This document shows, piece by piece, positions 50,544 to 59,390 of a stretch of 64,000 nucleotides of DNA; within the stretch, counting starts at the first letter, position 1, and each line of letters begins with the position of its first letter. This DNA is from Amorphoplanes friuliensis DSM 7358 (GTDB lineage Bacteria > Actinomycetota > Actinomycetes > Mycobacteriales > Micromonosporaceae): contig NC_022657.1 in NCBI RefSeq assembly GCF_000494755.1, forward strand, positions 7,966,001 to 8,030,000, written 5' to 3'. The notes under the pieces are model-generated. The model was not told where the DNA came from, ran no database searches, and was given only the letters and a program-made list of their open reading frames with translations. Position numbers and translations under genes: made by a program.

Positions 50544-51383
50544 ATGGAGTACGTGTCCCGGGCGCCGCGACCGCCGCTCGACGGGCTGATCGACGACCTC
50601 TACTACCTCGAGGGTGTGTCCCCGTACGCCCGGCTGACCCTCCCGGCCAGCCCGGCGGCGTTCCTGATCGTCAACCTCGGGGCACCGTTCCGCATCCGCG
50701 CCGGCACCGACATCACCACGGCCGAGTACGCCGACGGCTGCGTAATCACCACGCCGACCCGCGCACTGGAGTTCGGCTACCCACCTTGGACGCGGTCCGT
50801 CGGTGTGCACTTCAAGCCGTGGGGTCCGGCGCCGTTCCTGCCGATGCCGGCCGCCGAGCTGTGCGACCGGCCGGTGACGGTGGAGCAGGTCTGGGGCCGG
50901 CCCGCCGTCGCTGAGCTGCGAGACCGGCTGGCTGCAGCCGACAGCCCGCACGAGATGCTGACGCTGCTCGAGGACGAGCTGATGCGCCGGCTGGGCGACA
51001 CGACCGGCCTGGGACTGGTCCGCGGTACGAGCCGCATCATCGCCGCGACCAGCGGCGCGGCGGCCATCGAGGACCTGCGGTTCTCAGCCGGTGTCAGCAG
51101 CACGCACCTGGCCCGGCGCTACAAGGAACTCATCGGGGTCACACCGAAACGCCTGGCCCGGGCGTACCGTTTCACCGCCACCGTGTTCTCGATCAACCCC
51201 GCCGAACCGGTCGACTGGGCCGGCCTGGCGAGCAGCGCCGGCTACTTCGACCAGGCCCACTTCGGCCACGAGTTCCGCGCCTTCACCGGGCTCACCCCGA
51301 CCCGCTACGTCGAAGAACGGCGGCGGTTCCTGCGCGACCATCCCGGCCACGTGCTGGACGACTGGCCACTGCCCGCCGATTGA
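50544..51383 (+). CDS. AraC-family transcriptional regulator
   Basis: 279 aa from ATG at 50544, 5 nt after the previous stop. The C-terminal 100 residues hold two helix-turn-helix units (IEDLRFSAGVSSTHLARRYKELIGVTPKRLARAYRF, then WAGLASSAGYFDQAHFGHEFRAFTGLTPTRYVEERRRF). The N-terminus resembles the DUF6597-type sensing domain. Its proximity suggests it may control the gene before it. Confidence 0.88.
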   Translation: MEYVSRAPRPPLDGLIDDLYYLEGVSPYARLTLPASPAAFLIVNLGAPFRIRAGTDITTAEYADGCVITTPTRALEFGYPPWTRSVGVHFKPWGPAPFLPMPAAELCDRPVTVEQVWGRPAVAELRDRLAAADSPHEMLTLLEDELMRRLGDTTGLGLVRGTSRIIAATSGAAAIEDLRFSAGVSSTHLARRYKELIGVTPKRLARAYRFTATVFSINPAEPVDWAGLASSAGYFDQAHFGHEFRAFTGLTPTRYVEERRRFLRDHPGHVLDDWPLPAD

Positions 51384-51427
51384 TTTTTTACAAGAACACC
51401 AGCGCGCCGATCCCTACCCTGAGGGCC

Positions 51428-52009
51428 ATGGGCAAAGTAGTGATGTACGGCTCGGTATCGGCGGACGGCTTCATCGCGGACACCAACGACCAGCCCGGAC
51501 CCCTGTTCGAATGGCTGATCAGCGGCGACGTCCCCCTGGACGACAGCGGCGCGCTGAAGGTGTCACAGGCCTCCTACGACCACACCCGGTCGTACTGGGA
51601 CCGGATCGGGGTGACGATCTGCGGCCGCCACGTCTTCGACCTGACAGACGGCTGGGACGGAAAACCCCCGAGCGGCATCGACCACGTGGTCGTCGTGACA
51701 CACCGTCCGCCGCCCGACGGCTGGGACCCCGAGGCGCCGTTCCACTTCGTCGACGGCGTGAAAGCAGCCGTGACCAAAGCACAGCAACTCGCGGGCGACC
51801 GCCTGATCGAGGTCGCCGCCGGCAACGTCGGCGGCCAGGCGCTGGCCGCGGGCCTGATCGACGAGGTCCGCATGGACGTCGCCCCCGTCATCCTCGGGTC
51901 CGGCAAACGCTACTTCGGCGCCGTCGACGCCCAGCACCTGCTGGAAGACCCCGACGTGGTCATCCAGGGCACCCGCGTCCTCCACCTGAACTACCGGGTA
52001 CGCCGCTGA
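51428..52009 (+). CDS. RibD C-terminal-like (dihydrofolate-reductase fold) protein
   Basis: 193 aa from ATG at 51428. VVMYGSVSADGFIADTNDQPG, TICGRHVFDLTDGW, VEVAAGNVGGQALAAGLIDEVRMDVAPVILGSGKRYFG: the order of the RibD/DHFR-like reductase family that binds NADPH. Such stand-alone copies are common in actinobacteria and usually have no proven substrate. Confidence 0.88.
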   Translation: MGKVVMYGSVSADGFIADTNDQPGPLFEWLISGDVPLDDSGALKVSQASYDHTRSYWDRIGVTICGRHVFDLTDGWDGKPPSGIDHVVVVTHRPPPDGWDPEAPFHFVDGVKAAVTKAQQLAGDRLIEVAAGNVGGQALAAGLIDEVRMDVAPVILGSGKRYFGAVDAQHLLEDPDVVIQGTRVLHLNYRVRR

Positions 52010-52012
52010 CCG

Positions 52013-52438
52013 CTAGTCGAGCTCCCCGCGCCGGCCACGCTTGATCTGCCCACGGCGCTTCTTCTCACCGATGCGACGCTCGACCGCACCCCGCGAAGGC
52101 CGCGTGGCCCGCCGCGCCCGCGGCGGCGCAGCAATGGCGCCGGCAACGATCCCGGCCAGACGGGCGGCTGCGGCCTCACGGTTACGCAGCTGCGAGCGGT
52201 GCTCGGAAGCGGTCACGGTCAGCACACCGTTGACGAGGCGATTACCGAGCCGCTCGATCGCCCGCTCCCGCAACGAAGCCGGCAACATCACCGACCCGGC
52301 CAGATCCCACGACAACTCCACCCGCGAGTCGGTGGTGTTCACACCCTGACCGCCGGGCCCACTCGACCGGGAGAAGCGCCAGGCAAGCTCCGCGGCCGGA
52401 ATGGTCAACCGCTCACTGACCTGCACATCATCCGCCAC
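52013..52438 (-). CDS. arfB: Alternative peptide-chain release factor ArfB-like
   Basis: About 141 aa from GTG at 52438; ATG at 52450 adds four residues. The GGQ loop is in RFSRSSGPGGQGVNTTDSRVEL, and a Lys/Arg-rich tail (RRIGEKKRRGQIKRGRRGEL) would sit in the empty mRNA channel. ArfB (YaeJ) rescues stalled ribosomes by peptidyl-tRNA hydrolysis. The tail identity fits ArfB rather than RF1/RF2. Confidence 0.9.
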   Translation of the reverse strand: MADDVQVSERLTIPAAELAWRFSRSSGPGGQGVNTTDSRVELSWDLAGSVMLPASLRERAIERLGNRLVNGVLTVTASEHRSQLRNREAAAARLAGIVAGAIAAPPRARRATRPSRGAVERRIGEKKRRGQIKRGRRGELD

Positions 52439-52753
52439 GCCGCCCAGCATCCCACCCGACCCACCACCCCCGCCAGGCAGTTGTTGATCGACACAGCTCA
52501 CCGCCGGCCGGCAACGTCCTGAAAGCTCTGAGCCGGCCGGGCCCGACCCGGGCCGGGATCTGCGCGTCCGTCTGGCTGACCGAAAGAGCAACGGCGGCTC
52601 GACCTGTCTGACCACACCCACCGGCTTGCACTGATGCCTCGCGGGGACTCGCCGCGTCGCTGTCCGGCAACCCCGCAAGCCCCTGCTGTCTTCCGCGAGG
52701 GAAAACCGCACAGAACCGGAATCCGCGGAGTGGGCGGCCCGGTTGGCGAGGTG
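52439..52753. other. Intergenic gap without convincing gene
   Basis: 315 bp between two minus-strand genes. Short open frames cross it but have mixed codon use and no start signals. A GGCCCG/CGGGCC hairpin lies near 52548-52562. The upstream part should hold the arfB promoter. Confidence 0.45.
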
Positions 52754-53671
52754 TCATCGGGCCGATGGGATCGGCAATCCGTCGTCGGGAAGGTGTTGGC
52801 CGGCCGAGGCTTCGAGTGGCAGGGGTTGAGTGGGGCGGCGGCGGGCGGCCGAGAGGGTCGAGCCGATGCTGGCCAGGACAACAACGGCGATCGCGGCCGC
52901 CGTGGTCAAAGACAGGGGTTGGGAGAGCAGCAGCCACCCGGCCAGTGCAGCCACCGCCGGTTCCAGGCTCAGCAGGATTCCGAAGACCGCCTGCGGCAGC
53001 CGGCGCAGCGCCGCCATTTCCAGTGTGTAAGGGATCACCGAGGCGAGCAGTCCGGTGCCCAGCGCCAGGAGGAGTAGCGAGGGCGAGGTGAATGCCGTCG
53101 CGGCGCCGGACAGGCCGCCCGGGAGGACCAGGAGGGCGGCGACCGTCATGGCTACGGCGAGGCCGCCGTGGCCCGGGACCGCGGCGCCGGCTCGGGTGCC
53201 GGCCAGGATGTAGAGGGCCCAGAAGATCGCGGCGATCAGGACGTAGAGCACACCCACCGGGTCCAGGCCTGCGGCGTCCGGGCCGGTCCAGCCCAGGGCC
53301 AGGACGCCGAGGGCGGCGAGGGCCACCCAGAGGAAGTCGCGGCCGCGGCGGGAGAGGACCGCGGCCAGGGTGAGGGGGCCGAGGAATTCGATCGTGACGG
53401 CGATGCCGAGGGGGATGCGGGCGATCGCCGCGTAGAAGAAGCCGTTCATCGCGGCGAGGGAGACGCCCAGGAGGACAACCTCGCGCCACTGGTCGCGGCG
53501 CCATGCCCGGACTGCCGGGCGGGCGATCAGGAGGAGAACGATCGCGGCGAGGCCGAGGCGGAGCAGGGTGGCGCCGGCGCTGCCCGTGGCCGGGAAGAGG
53601 TGGGCGGCCAGGGCGGCGCCGATCTGCAGGGAGGCGCAGGAGCCGAGGACCATGAGCACGGGCGTTCGCAT
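52754..53671 (-). CDS. EamA-family exporter (RhtA/YdcZ-like)
   Basis: 305 aa with ten transmembrane segments in two EamA halves (AALAAHLFPATGSAGATLLRLGLA ... YAAIARIPLGIAVTIEFLGPLTLA; then YILAGTRAG ... LEMAALRRLPQAVFGILLSLEPAVAALAGWLLLSQPL). It resembles RhtA, an exporter of threonine/homoserine and other amines. The last 30 residues are cytoplasmic. The divergent LysR gene starts 67 bp away and may control it. Confidence 0.9.
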   Translation of the reverse strand: MRTPVLMVLGSCASLQIGAALAAHLFPATGSAGATLLRLGLAAIVLLLIARPAVRAWRRDQWREVVLLGVSLAAMNGFFYAAIARIPLGIAVTIEFLGPLTLAAVLSRRGRDFLWVALAALGVLALGWTGPDAAGLDPVGVLYVLIAAIFWALYILAGTRAGAAVPGHGGLAVAMTVAALLVLPGGLSGAATAFTSPSLLLLALGTGLLASVIPYTLEMAALRRLPQAVFGILLSLEPAVAALAGWLLLSQPLSLTTAAAIAVVVLASIGSTLSAARRRPTQPLPLEASAGQHLPDDGLPIPSAR

Positions 53672-53737
53672 GTGCTCACCGTCGCCCGGCGTCGATCGGT
53701 TCGTCCAGCGAATGTTTCTGAGCGATAATGGTTAGCG

Positions 53738-54634
53738 ATGCTGGACATTCATCGGCTGCGGCTGCTCCGCGAGCTCGACCGGCGGGGCACTCTCGCGGCC
53801 GTCGCCCGGGCGTTGTCCTACAGTCCTTCGGCCATTTCGCAGCAGCTCACGCAGCTGGAGGCGGAGACCGGGACGACGCTGCTGGAGCATGTCGGGCGGG
53901 GTGTGCGACTGACCGAGCAGGCCCGGATCCTGGTACGCCACACCGAGGTGATCCTCGAACGACTGGAGCTAGCCGAGGCTGATCTGGCCCGGAGCATGAC
54001 GGAAGTCACGGGCACTCTGCGGGTGGCGTCGTTCCAGTCGGTGATGCTGGCGCTGGTGCCGACGGCCCTGTCGCTGGTCGCCGAGCGGCATCCCGCGTTG
54101 CGGGTTCAGCTCACGCAGGCGGAGGCCCACGACGCATTTGCCGGGCTGGTCGCCCACGACTTCGATCTGGTGCTCGGTGAGGAGTACCCGGGTCTGGCGC
54201 AGCCGCGGCTGGACGGTGTCGACGAGGAGGACCTCACCTCCGACGAGATGCGGTTTGCTGTTCCGCCGGACGGGCCGTGGAGCCGGGGCGAGTTGTCCGA
54301 GCTGGCCGGGGCGCCGTTCGTCTTCGATCCGGGCAACATCATCCCGGGGCAGTGGGCGCGGAACACGTGCCGCAGCGCGGGCTTCGAGCCGGATGTTCGT
54401 TTCTCCAGCGGCGACCTGTTGCTGCAGGTGCGGCTGGTCGAGACCGGGCACGCGGTCGCGTTCCTGCCGGATCTGCTCTGGGCCGGCAGTTCACCCGGCG
54501 CGGTGCGGCTGCATCACCTGCCGGGGCGGCCACGGCGGCGGCTCTTCACCGGTGTGCGCAGCGGCGCGGGTCAGCAGCCGCGGGTGCGCGCGTTCCGTGA
54601 GGCGTTGCGCAGCAGCATCACGTCCACGGGCTGA
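53738..54634 (+). CDS. LysR-family transcriptional regulator
   Basis: 298 aa. N-terminal winged helix-turn-helix (LDIHRLRLLRELDRRGTLAAVARALSYSPSAISQQLTQLEAETGTTLLEHVGRGVRLTEQA) followed by the two-part effector domain (FDLVLGEEYPG ... ETGHAVAFLPDLLW). It probably controls the divergent EamA exporter in response to a small ligand. The end overlaps the convergent kinase gene by 17 bp. Confidence 0.9.
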   Translation: MLDIHRLRLLRELDRRGTLAAVARALSYSPSAISQQLTQLEAETGTTLLEHVGRGVRLTEQARILVRHTEVILERLELAEADLARSMTEVTGTLRVASFQSVMLALVPTALSLVAERHPALRVQLTQAEAHDAFAGLVAHDFDLVLGEEYPGLAQPRLDGVDEEDLTSDEMRFAVPPDGPWSRGELSELAGAPFVFDPGNIIPGQWARNTCRSAGFEPDVRFSSGDLLLQVRLVETGHAVAFLPDLLWAGSSPGAVRLHHLPGRPRRRLFTGVRSGAGQQPRVRAFREALRSSITSTG

Positions 54635-55817
54635 TCGCGGGCGGTGGTTCCTCGTCGGTACGGCCCGCGGCAGGCAGCCACAGCACGAAGGTGCTGCCCA
54701 CCCCGAGGGTGGAGAAGGCTGCGACCTGACCGCCGTGGGACTCGACGATCTGCCGGACGATGGCCAAACCGAGGCCGGTCCGACGTTCACGGGAACGGGC
54801 GCCGGAGTGGGCAGCAGCGGCGCCGCGCCAGAAGCGGTCGAAGACGCGCGACAGGTCGTCGGGTGCGATGCCCGGCCCCTGGTCGGCGACCGCGATCCAC
54901 AACCACGAGCCGATCCGGCCGGTCGCGACCGTCACGGTCGAGGACGTCGGAGCCAGGCGTACGGCATTGGAGAGCAGGTTGCCGACGGCCCGGCGGAGCG
55001 CGTCGGCGTCCCCGATCAGGTGCAGGTCGTCGGTCAGGACGTAGCGAAGGGTGAGGATCCGCTCGGGGATGAACGACTCCTCGCCCGCCTCCCGGGCAAC
55101 GGCCGACAGGTCGACGTCGACGTCGGTCATCGAGTCGGCGTCGCGGCGGGCGGTGGCCAGCAGGTCCTCGACCAGGCGGGACATCCGGGTGGTGGCCCGG
55201 TCGACGACGGCCACCGCGCGGTCGCGTTCGTCGGGGGTGGCTTCCGGGACGGTCAGCGAGGCGTCGAGATTGGTCCGGATGATCGCCAGGGGGCTGCGCA
55301 GCTCGTGCGACGCGTCGTCGATGAGCTGCCGCTGGGCCTGGAAGGCGTCGTCGAGGCGATCCAGCATGGAGTCGATCGTGTCGGCCAGGTCGCGCAGCTC
55401 GTCACGGGGGCCCTGGAGGCGGATGCGGCGGGACAGGTCGGTGGCCTGGATCTCGCGGGTGGTGCGGGTGATCGCTCCGACCGGGCGCAGGGCCCGGCCG
55501 GAGAGCACCCAGCCGATGCCCAGGCTGACGAAGAACAGACCGGCGAGGGCGATGAGCGAGTACGTACGCAGGGTCTGCAGGGTGTTGTAGTTGATCGCGG
55601 CTTCGATCTCGCGCACATCGGCGACCTGGATCCGGTCGACCACGACGCGGCCGTCCTTGACGTAGGCCTGTCGCTCGTTGATCTGCTGCGGGTTCGTGGT
55701 GGCGGCGACCGCGAAGTAGGTGATCGCGAGCGCCGCCCCCGCCAGGGCGAACAGCAGTGTGGAATAGAGCATGGTCAGCCGGAACCGGATCGACCGGAAC
55801 AGCTCCGGCCGTTTCAC
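54618..55817 (-). CDS. Sensor histidine kinase
   Basis: 399 aa from GTG at 55817, overlapping the regulator stop (GTGA). TM1 about 15-38, an extracytoplasmic loop of about 45 residues, TM2 about 86-108, HAMP, then the HisKA phosphorylation site DDASHELRSPL (H171). ATPase boxes: NLLSNAVRLAP (N284), DQGPGIAPDD (312-321), RFWRG, and RRTGLGLAIVRQIVESHGG. It senses a membrane or extracytoplasmic signal and phosphorylates its partner. Confidence 0.93.
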   Translation of the reverse strand: MKRPELFRSIRFRLTMLYSTLLFALAGAALAITYFAVAATTNPQQINERQAYVKDGRVVVDRIQVADVREIEAAINYNTLQTLRTYSLIALAGLFFVSLGIGWVLSGRALRPVGAITRTTREIQATDLSRRIRLQGPRDELRDLADTIDSMLDRLDDAFQAQRQLIDDASHELRSPLAIIRTNLDASLTVPEATPDERDRAVAVVDRATTRMSRLVEDLLATARRDADSMTDVDVDLSAVAREAGEESFIPERILTLRYVLTDDLHLIGDADALRRAVGNLLSNAVRLAPTSSTVTVATGRIGSWLWIAVADQGPGIAPDDLSRVFDRFWRGAAAAHSGARSRERRTGLGLAIVRQIVESHGGQVAAFSTLGVGSTFVLWLPAAGRTDEEPPPAISPWT

Positions 55818-56491
55818 GACTCGCCCAGCCGGTAGCCCCGGCCGACCACCGTCTCGATCGAGCCCTCTCCGAGCTTGCGGCGCAGGGTGCCGACCGTCAC
55901 GCGGACGGTCTGGGTGAACGGGTCCGCGTTGGCGTCCCAGACGTGCTCGAGCAACTCCTCGCTCGACACGACGTGCCCGGGCCGGGTCATCAGGTATTCC
56001 AGGACGCCGAACTCCTTGGGTGTCACCGCGAGCCGCTCGCCGCCCAGGGTGACGACGTGCCGGGCGACGTCCAGCACGATGTCGCCGACGGTCAGCACCG
56101 CGGACCGGCCGGCCGTGTCGCGCCGGAGCAGCGCCCGCACCCGGGCCAGGAGTTCGGCCAGGGCGAACGGCTTCACCAGATAGTCGTCGGCACCTTCGTC
56201 CAGACCGCGGACACGATCCTCGAGGCCGCCGCGGGCGGTGAGCATCAGCACCCGCAGGTCGCCGTCGCCCGGGGTGGCGACCTCACCGTTGCGCAGCGAG
56301 CGGCACAGGGTGAAGCCGTCGCCGTCGGGCAGGTTGATGTCGAGCAGCATCAGGTCGTACTCGTTCACGGTCAGCCGGTCGTACGCCTCGGCCGCGTCAC
56401 CCGCGACGTCGACCGCGTAACCCGTCCGGGCGAGACCCACCCGCAGTCCCTCGGCCAGGTCTTCCTCGTCCTCCACCACCAGCAGCCGCAT
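55814..56491 (-). CDS. OmpR-family response regulator
   Basis: 225 aa from ATG at 56491; further upstream starts lie in the protease gene. Receiver: acidic pocket VVEDEEDL, phosphorylated D51 in LMLLDINLPDGDGF, T/S in LTARGG, K107 in YLVKPF. Winged-helix domain about 130-222 (RHVVTLGGERLAVTPKEFGVLEYLM ... VRVTVGTLRRKLG ... VVGRGYRLG). It is the cytoplasmic partner of the kinase. Confidence 0.94.
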   Translation of the reverse strand: MRLLVVEDEEDLAEGLRVGLARTGYAVDVAGDAAEAYDRLTVNEYDLMLLDINLPDGDGFTLCRSLRNGEVATPGDGDLRVLMLTARGGLEDRVRGLDEGADDYLVKPFALAELLARVRALLRRDTAGRSAVLTVGDIVLDVARHVVTLGGERLAVTPKEFGVLEYLMTRPGHVVSSEELLEHVWDANADPFTQTVRVTVGTLRRKLGEGSIETVVGRGYRLGES

Positions 56492-56498
56492 CTGTCGA

Positions 56499-57374
56499 CT
56501 ATCCACGGCCGATGAGGGTTGTTGCCACCTGCTGGGCCCGGTCGATGGGCACGGCGAAGCCGATCCCGATGGATCCGCCGCCTTCGAGCGTCGCAATTGC
56601 GGTGTTCACGCCGATCACTTCTTCCCGGGCGTTGACGAGTGGTCCACCCGAATTGCCGGGGTTCACCGACGCATCGGTCTGGACCGCGGTCTGGCGTACC
56701 GTGCCGCCCAGCCGGACCTGCCGGTCGAGCGCGCTGACGATGCCCGCGGTGACCGTGCCGCTGAGGCCGAGCGGGGAGCCGACCGCCAGCACCGGCTCAC
56801 CGACCCGGGTGGCGCTCAGGTCGGCCAGATCCAGCGGCCGCAGTGCGCTGGAGGGCGTGACCCGCAACACCGCTATGTCACTGTTGGGGTCGGTGCCCAC
56901 CACCTCGGCGGTGAGCCTGCGCCCGTCGGAGCCGACAACACTCACCGAACCGCCGCCACCGGCCACCACGTGGTTGTTGGTGACGATGTGCCCGCGGTCG
57001 TCGAAGACGAAGCCCGACCCGGATGCACCGCCCGAACCGGTGCGGACCTGCACGGACACCACCCCGGGAAGGGCCCGTGCGGCGGCGCCGACCAGGTCGG
57101 AGGGCACCCCGGGCGGTGCCGGTGCGGTCGACGAGCCTGCGGTGGGTTCGCCGGCCTCCGGGGTGGATCCGGCGAGATATCCGGCCGCTCCGCCCGTACC
57201 GGCGGAGACCGCGACCAGGGCGAGACCGGCAGCCGCGAAGAGCGGCCACTTCCTTGCGGTCCCCGCGGGTCTCGGATCAAGAGCGTGCGACGGTACGCCC
57301 GGAGCGCGCTCGTCGAAGCCGGGCGAGATGAACTCGGGTCCCCGAGGTGCCCCGCCCAATCCAGGTGCCGACAT
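56499..57374 (-). CDS. Membrane-anchored HtrA-like trypsin-type protease without PDZ
   Basis: 291 aa. A transmembrane helix at about 43-65 anchors the protease outside the membrane. Catalytic triad: H135 in TNNHVV, D166 in NSDIAVL, S242 in NPGNSGGPL. The protein ends after the protease domain, so the usual C-terminal PDZ domain is missing. It lies 7 nt upstream of the two-component pair and after the VWA gene, hinting at a shared envelope-stress task. Confidence 0.92.
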   Translation of the reverse strand: MSAPGLGGAPRGPEFISPGFDERAPGVPSHALDPRPAGTARKWPLFAAAGLALVAVSAGTGGAAGYLAGSTPEAGEPTAGSSTAPAPPGVPSDLVGAAARALPGVVSVQVRTGSGGASGSGFVFDDRGHIVTNNHVVAGGGGSVSVVGSDGRRLTAEVVGTDPNSDIAVLRVTPSSALRPLDLADLSATRVGEPVLAVGSPLGLSGTVTAGIVSALDRQVRLGGTVRQTAVQTDASVNPGNSGGPLVNAREEVIGVNTAIATLEGGGSIGIGFAVPIDRAQQVATTLIGRG

Positions 57375-57386
57375 GGTGTTCTCCTT

Positions 57387-58367
57387 CTACGGGAGGCGGG
57401 CGAACCAGAACATGGAAGCCAGCGCGGCGAGGACCGCCAGGGCCAGCCCGAAGCCGATGAACCGGGCCGAGATGTCCTGCGTCTCGGTCTCGTAGCCCAC
57501 CGAACTGCCGATGTCGGCGTAAGCGGCTCGCAACTCGTCCGCGCTGCCGGCCTCGAAGTAGTTGCCGCCGGTCGCGTCGGCGACCGCCTGCAGCGTCTGC
57601 CCGTCGACCGGTACGGGCTGACCGCCGCCCCCGGTGCCACCGCCGAGCGCACTGCCCCCGATCGTGCCGTTGGCAGTCCCGAACGAGATCGCGTCGACGG
57701 GTACGCCCAGCTCGGTGGCCAGGGTGGCCGCGTCGGCCGGGTCCTGTCCCGCGGTGTTCGCGCCGTCGGAGAGCACCACCACCCGGGCGGGCGGCACGTC
57801 CTCACCGGCTTCGGCGTCGAGGGTGCGGATAGCGTCCAGCGACGTGGCGATCGCGTCGCCGATGGCCGTACCGGCCCGACCGGCCGTGCCCTCAGAGAGG
57901 CGGTCGATGCCGGCGTCGACCGCCGCACGGTCGGTGACCGGCGGCACGAACACCGACGCCGTACCGGCGAAGCCGACCAGTCCGACGTTGAACTCCGGCG
58001 GGAGGTTGGCGACAAATTCGCGGGCGGCGGCCTTCGCGGCGGTGAGCCGGTCGGGGTCGACGTCCGTGGCCAGCATCGACCGGGAGACGTCGACGGCGAC
58101 GAGCACCGTGGCGCGTTCGCGGGGCACCTGCACCTCGGCCTGCGGCTGGGCGAAGCCCACGACGAGCAACGCCAGCATGGCCAGGAACAGCCCGGCGGGA
58201 ACGTGCCGGCGCCACTGCGGACGTTTCGGCGCGACCCGGTCGAGCAGCTTGAGATTGGTGAACCGCACGGCGTACCTGCTCCGCCGCCGCTGCATCACGA
58301 CGTACGCGACAGCAAGCGCCGCGACGGCCACGAGCAGCCACAGCCGTTCCGGTGACAGCCACGTCAT
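57387..58367 (-). CDS. VWA-domain membrane protein, BatA-like
   Basis: 326 aa. Transmembrane segments near 8-24, 58-73 and 303-322 enclose an extracytoplasmic VWA domain. MIDAS motif DVSRS (93-97) plus later Thr and Asp positions support metal binding. It overlaps the DUF58 stop (ATGA). MoxR-DUF58-VWA sets are often envelope-associated chaperone-like systems, but the target here is unknown. Confidence 0.9.
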   Translation of the reverse strand: MTWLSPERLWLLVAVAALAVAYVVMQRRRSRYAVRFTNLKLLDRVAPKRPQWRRHVPAGLFLAMLALLVVGFAQPQAEVQVPRERATVLVAVDVSRSMLATDVDPDRLTAAKAAAREFVANLPPEFNVGLVGFAGTASVFVPPVTDRAAVDAGIDRLSEGTAGRAGTAIGDAIATSLDAIRTLDAEAGEDVPPARVVVLSDGANTAGQDPADAATLATELGVPVDAISFGTANGTIGGSALGGGTGGGGQPVPVDGQTLQAVADATGGNYFEAGSADELRAAYADIGSSVGYETETQDISARFIGFGLALAVLAALASMFWFARLP

Positions 58368-59329
58368 GGTCTTGCTCCTGTTCGGGATGCTCGGCCCAGG
58401 CGCCGCTGGGCGTGGACGTGCCGGACGATGTCCGCGACCCAGTCGCGGTCCGTCCGAAGTGGAAGGTGGCCGGCGCCGGTACGCCGCAACGCCCCGGCGA
58501 TCGAGGCCTGCTGGGTGGCCGCCGCGGCCGCGTAGCGTTCGCGCAGTTTGCGGCTGGCCGTGGGCACCTCCCGCCGGCGTCCCGTCTCCGGGTCGACGAC
58601 GGTCAGCAGGCCCACGTCCGGCAACTCCTGCTCACGCGGGTCGCTGATCTGGACGGCGAGCACCTGGTGCCGGGCCGCGAGGCGGCGCATCGGCTGTTCC
58701 CAGTCGGGTGCGCCGGGGCCCAGCCCGTCGTCGTCGAGACCGTCGAGGAAGTCCGAGACGATCACGACGAGACCACGGCGGTGGACTGCACGGTGCAGCC
58801 CGTCGATCGCCTCGGCCAGCGGTACCGGGTCGGTCGCGGGCAGCGCCCGGGGCACCGCCATCAGGGTGCGCAGCATGCCGAGCAGGTGAGTGCGGCCGCT
58901 GCGCGCCGGGAAACGGCGTACGCCACCGGGGCCGAGCAGGTGCGCGCCCAGCCGGTTGCCGTGCCCGGCGGTGAGGAAGCCGACCGCTGCCACCGAGGCG
59001 ACGGCGAGCTCCCGCTTCTCGAACTCGGCGGTGCCGAAGTCCATGCTGGCCGAGGCGTCGACCAGGATCCAGCTGGCCAGTTCGCGATCCGCGTCGACCT
59101 GCCGGACGTGTGCCACGGCAGTCCGCGCGGTGACGGACCAGTCCATGCGCCGGACCTCGTCCTCACCGGGCCGGTACTCCCGGCTGCCGGCGGGCTCGCT
59201 GCCGATGCCAGGCAGCAGACCCAGGTACGAGCCGTGCAGCATCCCGTCGAGCCGCCGGGTGACCATGAGCTCGAGCCGCCGCAGCCGCCGCTCCGGCGCC
59301 AGCTCGTTGATCGACGCACCCTCGTTCAT
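58364..59329 (-). CDS. DUF58 domain protein
   Basis: 321 aa. The DUF58 core is visible in GIGSEPAGSREYRPGEDEVRRMDWSVTART and VDASASMDFG, the VWA-like metal pocket. Together with the neighbouring MoxR and VWA genes it forms the usual set. About 60 nt follow the moxR stop. Confidence 0.9.
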   Translation of the reverse strand: MNEGASINELAPERRLRRLELMVTRRLDGMLHGSYLGLLPGIGSEPAGSREYRPGEDEVRRMDWSVTARTAVAHVRQVDADRELASWILVDASASMDFGTAEFEKRELAVASVAAVGFLTAGHGNRLGAHLLGPGGVRRFPARSGRTHLLGMLRTLMAVPRALPATDPVPLAEAIDGLHRAVHRRGLVVIVSDFLDGLDDDGLGPGAPDWEQPMRRLAARHQVLAVQISDPREQELPDVGLLTVVDPETGRRREVPTASRKLRERYAAAAATQQASIAGALRRTGAGHLPLRTDRDWVADIVRHVHAQRRLGRASRTGARP

Positions 59330-59390
59330 CCTGCACCACCGGGCATGCCCTTCTGGCCCTTCCTACGTCGCCTTCGTCCGGTGCAGTCGG

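Noticed and set aside
52439..52753. Possible pseudogene between arfB and the EamA gene
   Set aside because: No frame gives recognisable protein fragments or a plausible start.
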